A stretch of DNA of 64,000 nt from NCBI GenBank assembly GCA_964035575.1, contig OZ037887.1:1178001-1242000 (forward strand). Direction: 5' to 3'. This document shows positions 42,580 to 52,572 of the stretch, piece by piece. The DNA is from Rhynchopus sp. YZ270_cl-10 (lineage: Eukaryota > Euglenozoa > Diplonemea > Diplonemida > Diplonemidae). Position 1 is the first letter of the stretch; each line of letters opens with the position of its first letter. A program made the position numbers and the translations under genes. Below the pieces are notes generated by a model, which did not search any database, had not been told where the DNA came from, and was given only the letters and a program-made list of their open reading frames with translations.

Positions 42580-44263
42580 GAGGTCCAGGTCCAGGTACCC
42601 AGGAACAGGAAAAAAGTCGTGAAAGAGCAACCACAGCTCCACATGACAAACACAAAAGTGTCCAGTCACGTGGGGCATTCATGCACTGAGGAGATAATGA
42701 TCCAACAATTTACAAGAAAGATTACTTAACCTACTGCTGGAAATTGCCAGGTCGTAGTAACACACAAAGTGTGCCTCCGTTCGGGAAGACCGGATATTCT
42801 AGAGACCAAAAAGGCCTCAAGAATATCTTCCGGTAGTCAAGGTAGAACCGAGTGAACGGCCCAAGACCCCCGTGGAGAAGTTAAATGTTGTAATGCTATC
42901 AAGTAGAAACTGCGACCACTGTCTTACCCTCCTCAATGCATGGTGGAAGATGTCTTTCACAACAAATATCCTGTACCCAGGTACCCAGGTTCCCAGACCC
43001 GCGCAGTACCACGTCGCAGTACTACGCAAAATTTACCACCAGACCCTGTCTTCGTGCACCTGAAGTACAACGCCGCAGACAGGCCAAACATGCGTTGGAC
43101 TCAGAGGAATGCCCGCTGTGCAGGTATCATGAGAACCAACTCCCAGCAACAAGGGGCGCCTTTTGGCGGGCGTTGTTGAGGGTGTTTGGGGTGCAAAGTT
43201 TTCCACAATTTTGATGCGCGGGTACAGAAGTGTTGTCTTGTTCTTTCATCTCTAGGAATGTAAATGTCAATCGCGTTTAACTACCACTAGGGCTTGTTCA
43301 GTGAACCCACGAGGGGTCGAAGGGGGTTGGTTATCCCATATCTATCAAAGGTTGTGTCGACCAGGCGAAACCACTATGTTACGCTGTACGTTGTTAAATC
43401 CGAAGAAATAACACTTTAGCAGCCGCAGGAAGTTTGCTAAAAAGAGTGCCTCACGCTACACAAACCACCACCCGCGATTGACTTAGATGTTATAACAAAG
43501 AGAATTCAGAACAAAACAACACCCTGCCCCATACACACTAAATTGTCATGCTTCAAGAGCATGCCTGGGCCAAAATTACTATGACGAAAAGGCAACAAGA
43601 CCACCCACAAGGAGTGTGAATTGTGCACTGGTTTTCTGGGGGAACGCAATATTTTCTTGTGTCTAGTCCTCCGCGAGCAGAGGACAGACTTTCCGGAAGG
43701 TTGCCAAAGTCGAATTTCTTGCACTAGCTATGCTCCCTGGGTTAATGGCTATAGCAGTGACTAACAAAGTGTTCCCACCCCCTTTTCACTGTAGATATTC
43801 TCCCGACAGATTGATGCCGGTGAACGCCCTTTGAATTTTGAGTTCCCGAATGTCGGAGAGCGGCGAAGGTTCAATGTGTTCGCAATATAAATGTCCAATA
43901 TGTTCGCTCGTTCTGCGCAGTTGGTTCTCGATGTTGCACTCGCGATACCTGTTTAAAAGTGAAGTTGTGAGTGGTGGGGAAATTAAAGAAGGTGACTTCT
44001 TAAAAAAATAAGTTGGCCTGAGGGTGTAAAATATCCTGCATCATAGTAACTGCAAATGAGAGAATGACGAGGAGGGACGATGGGGAGTGAGAGGAGAGGT
44101 GGAGTGAAAGTGAACATTGAAATCATTTGAGTAAAAAGGTGGGTATCTAGGTTGTTGAATATTCACCAGTAAACATATTTACATACCTTGTCTTGCGCCT
44201 TCGCTGCTGTCAAGGTGCCTTCTCTGGGTGCCCAGTACCTAGTGTACCTGGGTACCTGGGTCA

Positions 44264-44370
44264 GCCAGTACCCAGTACCCAGTACCCAGTACCCAGTACC
44301 CAGTACCCAGTACCCAGTACCCAGTACCCAGTACCCAGTACCCAGTACCCAGTACCCAGTACCCAGTACC
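44264..44370 (+). repeat. Microsatellite of TACCCAG, about 15 copies
   Basis: A perfect 7-base tandem array next to the right terminal repeat. The minus strand has GGG every 7 bases. Confidence 0.95.
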
Positions 44371-45042
44371 CAAAATATTTTCGATAATACCCTTTTTTTC
44401 TTTTCTTTAATACCCACTTTTTATTTTCGTTAGTACCCACTTTTGAAAATGGGTATTAACGAAAATGGGTACTAGGAAAATGGGTATTAAAGAGAAAAAC
44501 CCTATTTTTTATTCATGACTACGCATGACTAAGCAGGTGCCCTAGTGGAGGAGGCATTTGCCGCGAGCGAGGTCTTCCTAGGAGCTTCTTTGCTATAAAG
44601 GTGCCTTTGGGGGGGGGGTAAGTGTGTCCGGTCAGATGAATGCCACACCATTTACATATGACCCGGACCACGGTGGCCTGTCTTTACGTATTTTTTTTTT
44701 TGAGTGTAAAACAGTAATGTATATAGGGGTGGTGGGGGTACAGTAAAGGGGGAAATATGTGGGAAACCCCCTTTTTTTGGTTTTTCGCGTGGTTGTGTGC
44801 AGGGTTTTATATAGCCAGCACCCACCAAAACGGTGGTTTTTGTGTGAGGCAGTCATTGTTTTTGTGTGTGGAAAACTAGTGTCCTATCCAGGAATCCAGA
44901 TTTCAAGATCGGGGTCAGCTTGTTTTTTCGCCCAAAAATTCAGCACTGCTGACAAAGGAAGACATTGGGAGCTGTATTTTTTTTTTGCGGAGCAAAAAAA
45001 ATAAGATAAAATGGCGCCGCAGGCGAAAAAAATTCATGGTAC

Positions 45043-45068
45043 GGTGTAAAAATCTAGCTTTTTACACC
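45043..45068. repeat. Perfect hairpin
   Basis: GGTGTAAAAA and TTTTTACACC around a TCTAGC loop, next to a reverse R6 fragment. Confidence 0.85.
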
Positions 45069-45970
45069 ACGAGTCACTCAAAGAACCCCTTTTTGCGGAA
45101 TCCCGACTCGTTTTTTAGGATTATTGACGACCGTGCTCTTCATGGTGGGGTCGCGTTGCTCTGGAGTCCCCTCTTAGAGCCCTGTAAGGTAAGGTAAAAA
45201 TTGCAAAAAATCCCGAAATTCTATAGTTTTTTTTTTTTCCCCGGTTTTTTGTGGGATTTGGTCCCACATACAGATACCTATATACATCACTGGTGTAAAA
45301 CAAAAAGATTCTCTCTATATTTACAAAATAAGAGACGACGCTGGATAAAACTTCATCTTTCGATTGAAAATAATATCTTAATCTTGTTGAGTGTACACCA
45401 GCTAGAGGTGCCTGCATCACTGCCATTTTTTTTATATGCTGAACAGAAGATTAGGTTCATGATGCATCCTTTACAAACTTTTTCTTATTTATTTTTTTTC
45501 CGGTTGCGAGGATCCACATTTACACATGGCCTCACATCGCTTTCCCTTTGAATGCATTTGCGATTTTTCTCTGAGTCTAAAAAACGGAAGAAAAGGGTAC
45601 AACGGCTTATCACTAAACCGCTGTACCCAGAACCCTTACACACCCCACTCGGTGGAAATCGTCTGGCAAAAAAAAAAAGGTATTTTGAATTTTTCTCCCC
45701 TTTTTTTCCCCCTCAAAAATTTCCCAGCTGAAGCGCGACCCCCCCTAATTTTCCATGCCCACCCCCAATTCACATTTTTTTTCAGGACCATTTTAAGTAA
45801 ATTTCTACCCCCCTCAGCTTCTTTTTATACACAAAATGAATATTTAATCCCCTTTTAAATTTTTTTTGAGACTAAACATCCTTTCCTCCCTCCCCCCTCC
45901 GATCTCTTTTTTCGTTCTTTGTGCTGTAGACGCTTTCTTTTTTTTAAAATCCAACAAAAAAAGGTGAAAA

Positions 45971-47284
45971 ATGGATGAAACCGTTCTTCTAAGTGCAATT
46001 GCTGCAGACATCCGCGCGACTGGGGGAAAACGCTGCAAAATTTGTCTCAACTACATTGCACAGCCGTTCTGCGGGATGACCGGTGCACCTCACGTTGTGC
46101 CACACACCACCACCACCACCACCTCCTCCTCATCCTCCTCTCCCGACCCAAAAACCCAAACCCGAAGGAAAAAACGCTCTGTCGCAAAGTCAGCACCGTC
46201 CCGCGGAACATTTTCTGTGAGCGACGACGTGGTTCTGGTTGTGTTTGCCTTTTTGAACCCTTGGGAGGTGATTCAGCTGCGGGTCTTGAGCAAAGAGCTT
46301 TGGGCTGCGTCGTTACATCCGAAGCTGTGGCGTGCGTTTGGCACTGTAGTTGAGGACATCACATTGCTCGACACACCAGAGGCGTTTCGCAGTGAGGTGG
46401 CCCAAGCGGTGTGGGTACGTGGCCTGCAGGCCTGTGTAGACCATGCGCGCAGTGTTCTCTCTCAGGTGGTCTCCGGGGCCATACCGTTTACAGCAGAGGG
46501 TGGGGCAGCGGGGAGTGGGCAGCACCCCTTTGGTGTGCCGCTCGATGCGCCATTACCGCCATGCCAACAGCGTTATGTGATTTATGCGAAATTCGGCGTG
46601 CTTGGTCTTCGCAGGAGTGTTGCAGAGCTTTTCCCGTCTTGCTTTGGGTCAGGCGCGATGAAGGAGCGTGCTGCGTCTGATGTGTTGAGCGCGTTGCTCG
46701 AATTGAATTTATGTGATATAAGCATGAAATTAGTGACAATGGGTGACATCGACGAGTTGCATGAGCTGTTGAGTAGGATATGCGACGCGCATCAGGTTGT
46801 TTCTGATGTGTATGATAGGTTAAAGCATAAGAAGGAAGGGAGTGCGGTGAAGCTGGCTGCACTGCATAGCTTTGTGAAGCAGAAGCAGGACAGCATCAAC
46901 ATCACCACGAAGGTCGACCAATGGATGAACTGCGTGACAGACCTGCGCTATTGGGAGCAGCTCCGGCTGCAGTACTGCACGCTGCCGGAGCTCCCCTCGC
47001 AATGCTCTGTGCTCTGCATCATGGCGATGCTGCAATCCCAGCCGCACTTCAAGGACCTATGGGACTTCACCATCAGCAAAGCCAACGATGCCTTCGACAG
47101 CGACGCCGGAGACTGCAGTGCGCCCTTCTCAGACGACGACAGCAGCACCTCTAACACCGCCTTCTCGCCCCCAGCGCCTGCAGCCATGCCCGTCCCAGTC
47201 CCGCTCATGGTACCCCAGCAGCACCCACCCACCAGCGATGCCTCCTTCGAAACTGTGCTTCCTACAAGCGAGTTGAGTGCTTGA
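45971..47284 (+). CDS. F-box protein
   Basis: Single exon, 437 residues, ATG (AAAATGG context) to TGA. A short Cys-containing start (RCKICLNYIAQPFCG) may bind zinc. A Thr/Ser run and a basic stretch (TRRKKRS) come next, then an F-box at about 80-120: DDVVLVVFAFLNPWEVIQLR, then VLSKELWAASLHPKLWRAF. In known proteins this motif binds Skp1 and places the protein in an SCF ubiquitin ligase. The remaining 280 residues are mostly helical with no recognised substrate-binding repeats; the C-terminus is Pro/Ser-rich and disordered. The target is unknown. With the WDR48 homologue and the ubiquitin-like propeller protein it is the third ubiquitin-related gene in the window. Confidence 0.82.
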   Translation: MDETVLLSAIAADIRATGGKRCKICLNYIAQPFCGMTGAPHVVPHTTTTTTSSSSSSPDPKTQTRRKKRSVAKSAPSRGTFSVSDDVVLVVFAFLNPWEVIQLRVLSKELWAASLHPKLWRAFGTVVEDITLLDTPEAFRSEVAQAVWVRGLQACVDHARSVLSQVVSGAIPFTAEGGAAGSGQHPFGVPLDAPLPPCQQRYVIYAKFGVLGLRRSVAELFPSCFGSGAMKERAASDVLSALLELNLCDISMKLVTMGDIDELHELLSRICDAHQVVSDVYDRLKHKKEGSAVKLAALHSFVKQKQDSINITTKVDQWMNCVTDLRYWEQLRLQYCTLPELPSQCSVLCIMAMLQSQPHFKDLWDFTISKANDAFDSDAGDCSAPFSDDDSSTSNTAFSPPAPAAMPVPVPLMVPQQHPPTSDASFETVLPTSELSA

Positions 47285-48162
47285 AAAAAAAATATGGGGA
47301 AAAAATAGGGGGAAGATGATGACTGCAAAATGGTGGGAAAAGAAGAGTCTGTTTTGTGTGTGATTTGTTTGAGAATGTGTTCAACTTCAAGTTTTTGTTT
47401 TTTTTTGCTAATTATGAGAGTTCATTTTTACCATTGTTTTTTGGGGAGGCTTGCCTTTTCTTTTTCGAGAGTCACATTCATCTTTCACTTATTCTCGCTG
47501 CTGTACCCTTCAGATGTTCTGTTGTGAAATGGGTAGGGTGAGGTGGAGGGTTGCGTGCACACCCAGGCTTTGAGCACGCTAACAGCACAAAGTCTTTATG
47601 CGAAAAACAATATTTCTGATGTGCAAAGCGTGTAGCTTCATCTTTTCCTGCTGTAGTTACACCATTTTTGAGGATGCAAAAAAAAAAAAAACCACACTTA
47701 GCAGTGTGACAGACAGTGTGCAGTAAGGGGCGGGGGGGAGATGGTGTGTACTCTGTTGTACAGTACGACTAGCCAGGGACTACTAGTGGAACTACCAGTC
47801 GTAACGATGAACAAGTAGTGTTCCTGGCGTAACACTAGTCGTAAAACACTGGTCATTTGGACGAGTAGCACTACTAGTAGTCCCCCTGGCTAGTGTATGT
47901 ATTTGAAACATCGGCTTCAGAGCGTATCAAAATGTAATAACTGCATTTTGCTTCTGATGTGCTTTGTGTCTGAATACAGAGGTGTCGCTGTGTGGTACAG
48001 AGACGTGTACTATTTGGTCGCAGTTAAAGGCGCACTTTTTTTGTGCATTTCACGTCCGCTCTTCTCCCCAATGTTTAAGGCTACATTTGTCCATGATGCC
48101 CACCCACATATCCCACCCCGCAGATACCTTGTGCATCTCACTTTACACTTTACACTATTTGG
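47285..48162. other. Intergenic region with an inverted-repeat element
   Basis: T-rich to about 47700, then the MITE-like element at 47769-47893. CACCCCGCAG lies about 40 bases before the next ATG. No gene seen. Confidence 0.55.
47769..47893. mobile_element. 125-base inverted-repeat element rich in ACTAGT palindromes
   Basis: The ends CTAGCCAGGGACTACTAGT and ACTAGTAGTCCCCCTGGCTAG pair over about 19 bases. Inside, further copies of AGTAGTG/CACTAG and CAGTCGTAA/TAGTCGTAA can pair. The flanking bases do not show a convincing target duplication. Confidence 0.75.
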
Positions 48163-48933
48163 ATGCCGCTTTTGCAGAAGGGCCTCGTGCTGGCGTCGCT
48201 TGTGGCACTCAGCAACGCAGCAGCAAATGCAGTAGTGCGTGTGGAGGGGCCTGCTCCGACAGGGCCTGGGGTGAATGGAGTCTCTGCATCCCTCCCGATC
48301 CACCTCGAGTTCCTGTCCTCGGCAGGCAACCCTGCCTGGCCAGACATCAGCGCACCGACAGTCGTGCCCGGTGCACGTCTGCAGGACCCACCAGCACACC
48401 TGCGCCTGCTTCCAACAACGCTGTCGAACTGGGACCTTGCTGCAGGGACGGAGGTGACGTATTCGTGCCCGAACGAGCCTTCCCTGATTGATGTGTGCGA
48501 CGCATGGGTGTTCTTCTACGCATGCCCGCAGAGCTGTGTGCGCACGTACCAGGGTGGTCTCCCAGGACTGCTCGCAGTGACCCCAGGATGGGAGAGGACG
48601 CAGTGCGCACCACGCTTCACAACCGGCGCACCCGGAGCCTCGTTCGTGCACCCGATGGGGAGCTTCAGGAAGCAGCTTGCGCCGGGTGCGTCGACGACGT
48701 TCACGCTGCCTGCCAACGCAGAGTTTGTTGCCTTTGGTATTGACAAGGACGCTGTGGACTGCACGCAGCACCTCACTGTTGGTGCATGCCCTGTGATTGG
48801 CGGACGCTGCATCTGGGACGGATCTTCGTGCATGAACAACAACTGCCAGGGCAGGTACGGACCACCGCCGTCGTGTGCCGAGTGCCCGTGGAAAGGACTT
48901 GTGACCCGCTCCCCGTCGGACGGTCCGTTCTAA
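48163..48933 (+). CDS. Secreted Cys-containing protein of unknown function
   Basis: Single exon, 256 residues, ATG to TAA. A signal peptide (LVLASLVALSNAAANA) with a likely cut near residue 23 starts the protein. The body is Pro/Gly/Thr-rich with paired Cys: YSCPNEPSLIDVCDAW, YACPQSCVRTY, then a C-terminal Cys cluster (VDCTQH, GACPVIGGRCIWDGSSCMNN, NCQGRYGPPPSCAECPW). That last cluster, with a CxWDGxxC core, looks like a small disulfide-bonded module. No transmembrane helix follows, so it is probably secreted or inside a vesicle. The start codon overlaps CCGCTTTTGCAG, which could also be a splice acceptor, so an upstream exon cannot be ruled out. I do not recognise the family. Confidence 0.75.
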   Translation: MPLLQKGLVLASLVALSNAAANAVVRVEGPAPTGPGVNGVSASLPIHLEFLSSAGNPAWPDISAPTVVPGARLQDPPAHLRLLPTTLSNWDLAAGTEVTYSCPNEPSLIDVCDAWVFFYACPQSCVRTYQGGLPGLLAVTPGWERTQCAPRFTTGAPGASFVHPMGSFRKQLAPGASTTFTLPANAEFVAFGIDKDAVDCTQHLTVGACPVIGGRCIWDGSSCMNNNCQGRYGPPPSCAECPWKGLVTRSPSDGPF

Positions 48934-49576
48934 TCCCCAAACCAAACACGAGAAGGAGGGCTGCAAATCTAAGTGTAGAAGGCCCTGTGTATGACCGCAA
49001 AAGCAAAGCAAAGCAAACGCCATATTTATATACGCCACCGCACACACCCCCGGTCTGCCTACGGCAACGTAGAGTAGAGCCAGGCTTGGGTATTTCCCTT
49101 TTTCCTTTCCCTCTGTGATAACCTAAACCATACCTGCAACGGTGCCGTTTACATTTTGTTGTTTCACTACAAAACCTACACAACCACTTTTCCTTTCTTA
49201 CCTGTTTTTTTTGCCTTTTTTAGCTGCTTTCCCTAGACCACCTATTCTTGATTTGCACATCACGAATGGTCATGGCATTCCTTTTTCTTGCGTTTTTTTT
49301 TTCTGCTCCATTTTTTTTCCTTCTGGGTACATTCCCAAAAAACAAGCAAAAAACCCGACAACAACACAAAAAAAAAAGCGAACACATATTCTATTCCCCC
49401 CTCACACACCTTGGGGCCAAAACTCTGCGTAAGAATTACCCCCTTATTCGTTACCAAACACGAATTTAGTTATCAAACACACACACACACACACACCACT
49501 TTACTTCATCGTACACACCATTCACTTATTCCCAACCTACCACCACAGAGTACACACCAATCCACCTATCCACATA
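48934..49576. other. Intergenic region
   Basis: T-rich middle, an R7 copy at 49395-49450, an (AC)n tract at 49479-49497, and CCACCACAG about 28 bases before the next ATG. No gene seen. Confidence 0.55.
49395..49450 (+). repeat. Dispersed repeat R7 copy 2
   Basis: TTGGGGCCAAAACTCTGCG, AAGAATTACCCCC, TTATTCGTTACC, AAACAC; matches the minus strand of 24955-25012. Confidence 0.8.
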
Positions 49577-50146
49577 ATGCGTCGCAAGCAAGGCATCGTT
49601 GATGGTATTGACGAGGTGAAGGCGAAGGTCAAGCGTAGGGAGGACCGTGTACGGCAGCTTCGTGTGCAGAATGAAGCACTCGACAGCGAACTGCGTGCGG
49701 TGCGCCTCGCACTGCACGAAGCGGAGGAGGTCGAGCAGGCAGAGGCACAACGCGAGAGCGAGCTGTGCGTGCGCTTTGTTCACGCGAAGCTGGCCAACGA
49801 GGTAGCGACAAGAGAGGAGCGTGCTGCTAAGGGAGACCTGAAGGAGGCCCGCCAGGCATGCGCAGAGCAAGACAAGCTGCTGCTCCTGCAGCGCAACAAC
49901 ACATCCGACACCGAAGCCACAGCAAGCTACGAACGCTCGCGTGCAGAAGAGGAAGAGTCCGCCCTCGCACAGCTCCACGAGCAAATCGCGGAGCAAGAAG
50001 CCGAACTCAAGTCCGCCCGCACCTCCCTCACCCTCCGACAGGAGAAGCTGCAAACAGAAGAGGTCGAACTCGAAAGCCTCACCCAACAAATGTCCCTCGT
50101 GTGCGCTAAGGTGTCCTCAGCGTTGGAAGGGTTGAGAAGGCTGTAG
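49577..50146 (+). CDS. Coiled-coil protein
   Basis: Single exon, 189 residues, ATG 49577 to TAG. From residue 10 to the end it is one long heptad-rich helix of Glu, Ala, Arg and Leu (VKRREDRVRQLRVQNEALDS, ALAQLHEQIAEQEAELKS), broken only by a short loop near 105-118 (NNTSDTEATAS). No other domain is present. Proteins of this kind serve as structural or cytoskeletal parts; a flagellar or centriolar role would fit but nothing shows it. GC content and codon use match the other genes, and the leader has CCACCACAG, so it is likely a true gene. Confidence 0.8.
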   Translation: MRRKQGIVDGIDEVKAKVKRREDRVRQLRVQNEALDSELRAVRLALHEAEEVEQAEAQRESELCVRFVHAKLANEVATREERAAKGDLKEARQACAEQDKLLLLQRNNTSDTEATASYERSRAEEEESALAQLHEQIAEQEAELKSARTSLTLRQEKLQTEEVELESLTQQMSLVCAKVSSALEGLRRL

Positions 50147-50440
50147 AGGGGAGGCAATTGTTGCGCAGTTTTTTTAGAGAATTTTAGTAAGCTTTGTACT
50201 CTAGTGTATGTCGCGATCAGGCGCAACACATCCCTCATTCGTGATACTATATGGGTGGCTAGGACACTAAGCAGAGGCTTGGAGACCATTTCTCGTAGTG
50301 TGTGAGACTCAGGGTCAGCTCTCGCCAAAATGTATGAAGTTATGTGTGCGAGATGCAATCGGCAACTGGTCTTGTATTTCAGAAGGCCAAGAGGCTTAGG
50401 ATAATGTCTTGGTATAGCTGCCAGTTGTTTTTTCTTTTGG

Positions 50441-50490
50441 AGGTGCACAAAGTCACAAGAGAGCTTTTGTATTTCAAGTCAACCCTTTTT
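50441..50490 (+). repeat. Dispersed repeat R1 copy 9 (3' half)
   Basis: AGGTGCACAAAGTCACAAGA, GAGCTTTTGTATTTCAAGTC, AACCC and T5. Confidence 0.75.
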
Positions 50491-51652
50491 TAAAAAAATA
50501 GAAATTTCGTTTTGTTCTGTTCCGTTCCCATAAAATAAGAAAAATAATCACCGCACCGCGTCTCCCAGTTGGGGGCGAAGGTCTTAATACCACTCGATGC
50601 ACTGGAAGCAAAACACACCACATATGGGTTTCACTCTTAGGCTGCAAACGCCCGCTTTTTTTTGGGGGGTGTTCCGCAGATAGACTGACAGTTCGGCCAG
50701 GTCGTTCTGTCAATGTTCAGGAGTAAGGGGTAGTCCGTACGAATACTTCCCCATGCGTCACACTCCCACCACATTGTGTGGATGCCGTAGTTAGAGTAAT
50801 TCTTGCGCAGAATATGGCCCTTTTGTGTTGTGTTTATGTATCCAGGCACCTTAAAGTCAATCCCTCCCCCCTTTTTGTCAGTTTGCACTTCACAAAGCCG
50901 ACCAAATGTGTATAGAAATAACAGTTTTTTTTTTTTTTTGGAATCTGGAGTGTGTTGAGGGAAGGTTCTGTGTCCGCACTCCATTCTTATTCTAGATATA
51001 GGCCCGTTTCTCTCAGGTCGAAACTTTTTCCTAATAACCAAGGCCGTTTTTTGCTATCATAGAAGTCGAAAAAAGATGCCTTACCCAATTGTGTAAAAAG
51101 CCTCCTTTTTCAGTCTCCTGACACAATCTGTATTTAATTTAAATTTTTTTTTTTAGAATAAAACACCCCGTTTGCTGTGGCTCAAACCCCCCTTTTTTGT
51201 ACCACAAACGAAGTACAACACTTTGTGAGCCACGCCAGCTTCTTATTTTGTTTTTTTTTTTACGCACACTACTTTTGTGTGTGGAAAGTGCCAACGTCGT
51301 TCACTCACCCCCCAAACGTGCCTCCGCAACACCACCACCCGGTGAGAGATATTGTGTGTGGAAGCACCAAACAACTACAAGAAGGGGTGAGGGAACGACA
51401 ATGTGCCACTTTTTTTCATTTCTCATAGGCAAAAAAAGGCTTGCACCCTGAAGAGTAAGAGAAAGGAGGTATAGTTGTGTACAGCACTCTGTCCTTTGTC
51501 TTGCACAACACATTATCACTTCCCTGACTTTGAATACAACAAACACAGGTGAAAAAAACATAGAGGTTTTGGGATTTCAAAACTCGAAGAAAGGGTTTTT
51601 ACTTCACCGGTGTTTGTTGTCTTGCTGTAATATTTAAGAAAAAAATTCTATA

Positions 51653-51705
51653 TAGTGGAGCACACTCTAGGGTGGCTACACTAATACAACCAAGTTTTCA
51701 AAAAT
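51653..51705 (+). repeat. Dispersed repeat R4 copy 3
   Basis: TAGTGGAGCACACTCTAGGG, TGGCTACACTAATACAACC, AAGTTTTCAAAAA; same sequence as 25416-25468. Confidence 0.88.
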
Positions 51706-51783
51706 TCAAAATCGTTCTGTTGCAAGCCTTTTTGTCTATGCGTTTCACTCTCCGATCAATTAGTATACGTTGAAACCTTATTA

Positions 51784-51810
51784 AAGATGTGCCACTTTGA
51801 GGCACATCTT
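51784..51810. repeat. Perfect hairpin
   Basis: AAGATGTGCC and GGCACATCTT around a seven-base loop, just before an R2 copy. Confidence 0.85.
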
Positions 51811-51824
51811 GCAAAGGTTTCTGG

Positions 51825-51868
51825 TGTCTGCGTCCGCCGATGAACGGTGAGGCGTTTGCACTTTCAAC

Positions 51869-51909
<41 letters not shown>
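51825..51909 (+). repeat. Dispersed repeat R2 with T36 tail
   Basis: CTGCGTCCGCCGATGAACGG, TGAGGCGTTTGCAC, TTTCAACTTCTC then 36 T. Nearly identical to the start of the 1.09-kb duplicated segments, but followed by different sequence. Confidence 0.85.
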
Positions 51910-51910
<1 letters not shown>

Positions 51911-52003
51911 TTGTGCGCCTTCGTCCGTCGAGATGTTCGCATTTTATTAAATTTCATATTTTTTTCCCTCTCCAAACCCTTAGCTGAGGGTCTTCTGTTT
52001 TCT

Positions 52004-52052
52004 TAGGTACACTGCTTCACGAGAGGGGCTTTGTATTTCAAGTTAAATTTTT
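52004..52052 (+). repeat. Dispersed repeat R1 copy 10 (3' half)
   Basis: AGGTACACTGCTTCACGAGA, GGGGCTTTGTATTTCAAG, TTAAATTTTT. Confidence 0.8.
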
Positions 52053-52435
52053 CCTTTTGTGCCGAGCTCTGTTTGCCAACACTGTGTTGGCAGCTTTCTC
52101 GCTAATAGCAACACAAGATATGTTCCAAGAGTGGCTGGGGGACAGCTCTAAGGAACACTTCTTTCTAGAAGACGGCACAGTCTTGCTGCTTTCAATATAG
52201 CAGATAGGACCAATAAAACCCCCCCTCACAAATCCTCGTATTTGTTTTTACCGCCTGTGGGTCAAAAGCCCCTTTTGTACCACAAAAGAAGTACAAAAAA
52301 CGCTTTATTTTTAGGCGTGAGCCGTACCATATAATTCCTTTTGTTCCCCCCTTTCTCCTATTTGTTTTGTAGATAATGCCTAGTCCCCATCAGGTATGCG
52401 CAATATCAAAAGTGAGACACATTTATCAGTTTATC

Positions 52436-52480
52436 ACGCCAGGCTCAGGTTCATCTTACAAAATGTTCATTTTTTTTTCC
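52436..52480 (+). repeat. Dispersed repeat R3 partial copy
   Basis: CACGCCAGGCTCAGGTTCAT, CTTACAAAATGTTC, T9. Confidence 0.6.
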
Positions 52481-52505
52481 TCGATGCTCGCTCGCGCCTT
52501 ACTAA

Positions 52506-52572
52506 CAGTGGAGATTGCATCAACTGTGGCAACACTACCGAGGCAACTACACTACTCCAACAATTTAGCAAA
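52506..52572 (+). repeat. R4-like repeat (R8 variant) copy 2
   Basis: CAGTGGAGATTGCATCAACT, GTGGCAACACTACC, GAGGCAACTACACTACTCC, AACAATTTAGC; pairs with 23181-23245. Confidence 0.78.

Larger units (their letters stand above)
42280..44503. mobile_element. 2.2-kb terminal-inverted-repeat element with microsatellite arrays
   Basis: The ends AGGGTT (42280) and AACCCT (44503) begin imperfect inverted repeats of about 140 bases (left to about 42430, right from about 44365). They share GTACCCATTTTCGTTAATAC- and GTGGGTACTAACGAAAA-type parts. The 7-base duplication ATTTTTT lies at 42273-42279 and 44504-44510. Each terminal repeat is itself partly self-complementary and leads into an array: 8-base units at the left, 7-base units at the right. 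The inside (42600-44200) has only short frames and no transposase. Superfamily not determined. Confidence 0.82.
31786..45970. other. 14-kb gene-free island of transposons, duplications and repeats
   Basis: I found no gene in this stretch that I would defend. It is built from the elements listed separately: R5, two hAT-like transposons, inverted blocks of tandem units, a duplicated 1.09-kb segment, a duplicated 192-base segment, a 4-kb unknown block, R1/R2 copies, and a 2.2-kb transposon with microsatellites. From 44504 to 45970 there is T-rich DNA with a hairpin (45043-45068) and a weak R3-like motif near 45460; TGTGCTGTAG lies about 40 bases before the next gene. Confidence 0.7.

Noticed and set aside
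42293-42729. Several overlapping frames of TQIPRYPD and GIWVSGYL type
   Set aside because: Translations of the 8-base microsatellite in different frames.
48010-49047. 345-codon minus-strand frame
   Set aside because: Antisense shadow of the secreted protein gene, with no recognisable domain.
50637-51041. Minus-strand frame with TFGRLCEVQTDKKGG and IRTDYPLLLNIDR
   Set aside because: Partly protein-like, but it has an A-run inside, includes an R7 core, and has no family or start context; possibly a gene remnant, not listed as a gene.
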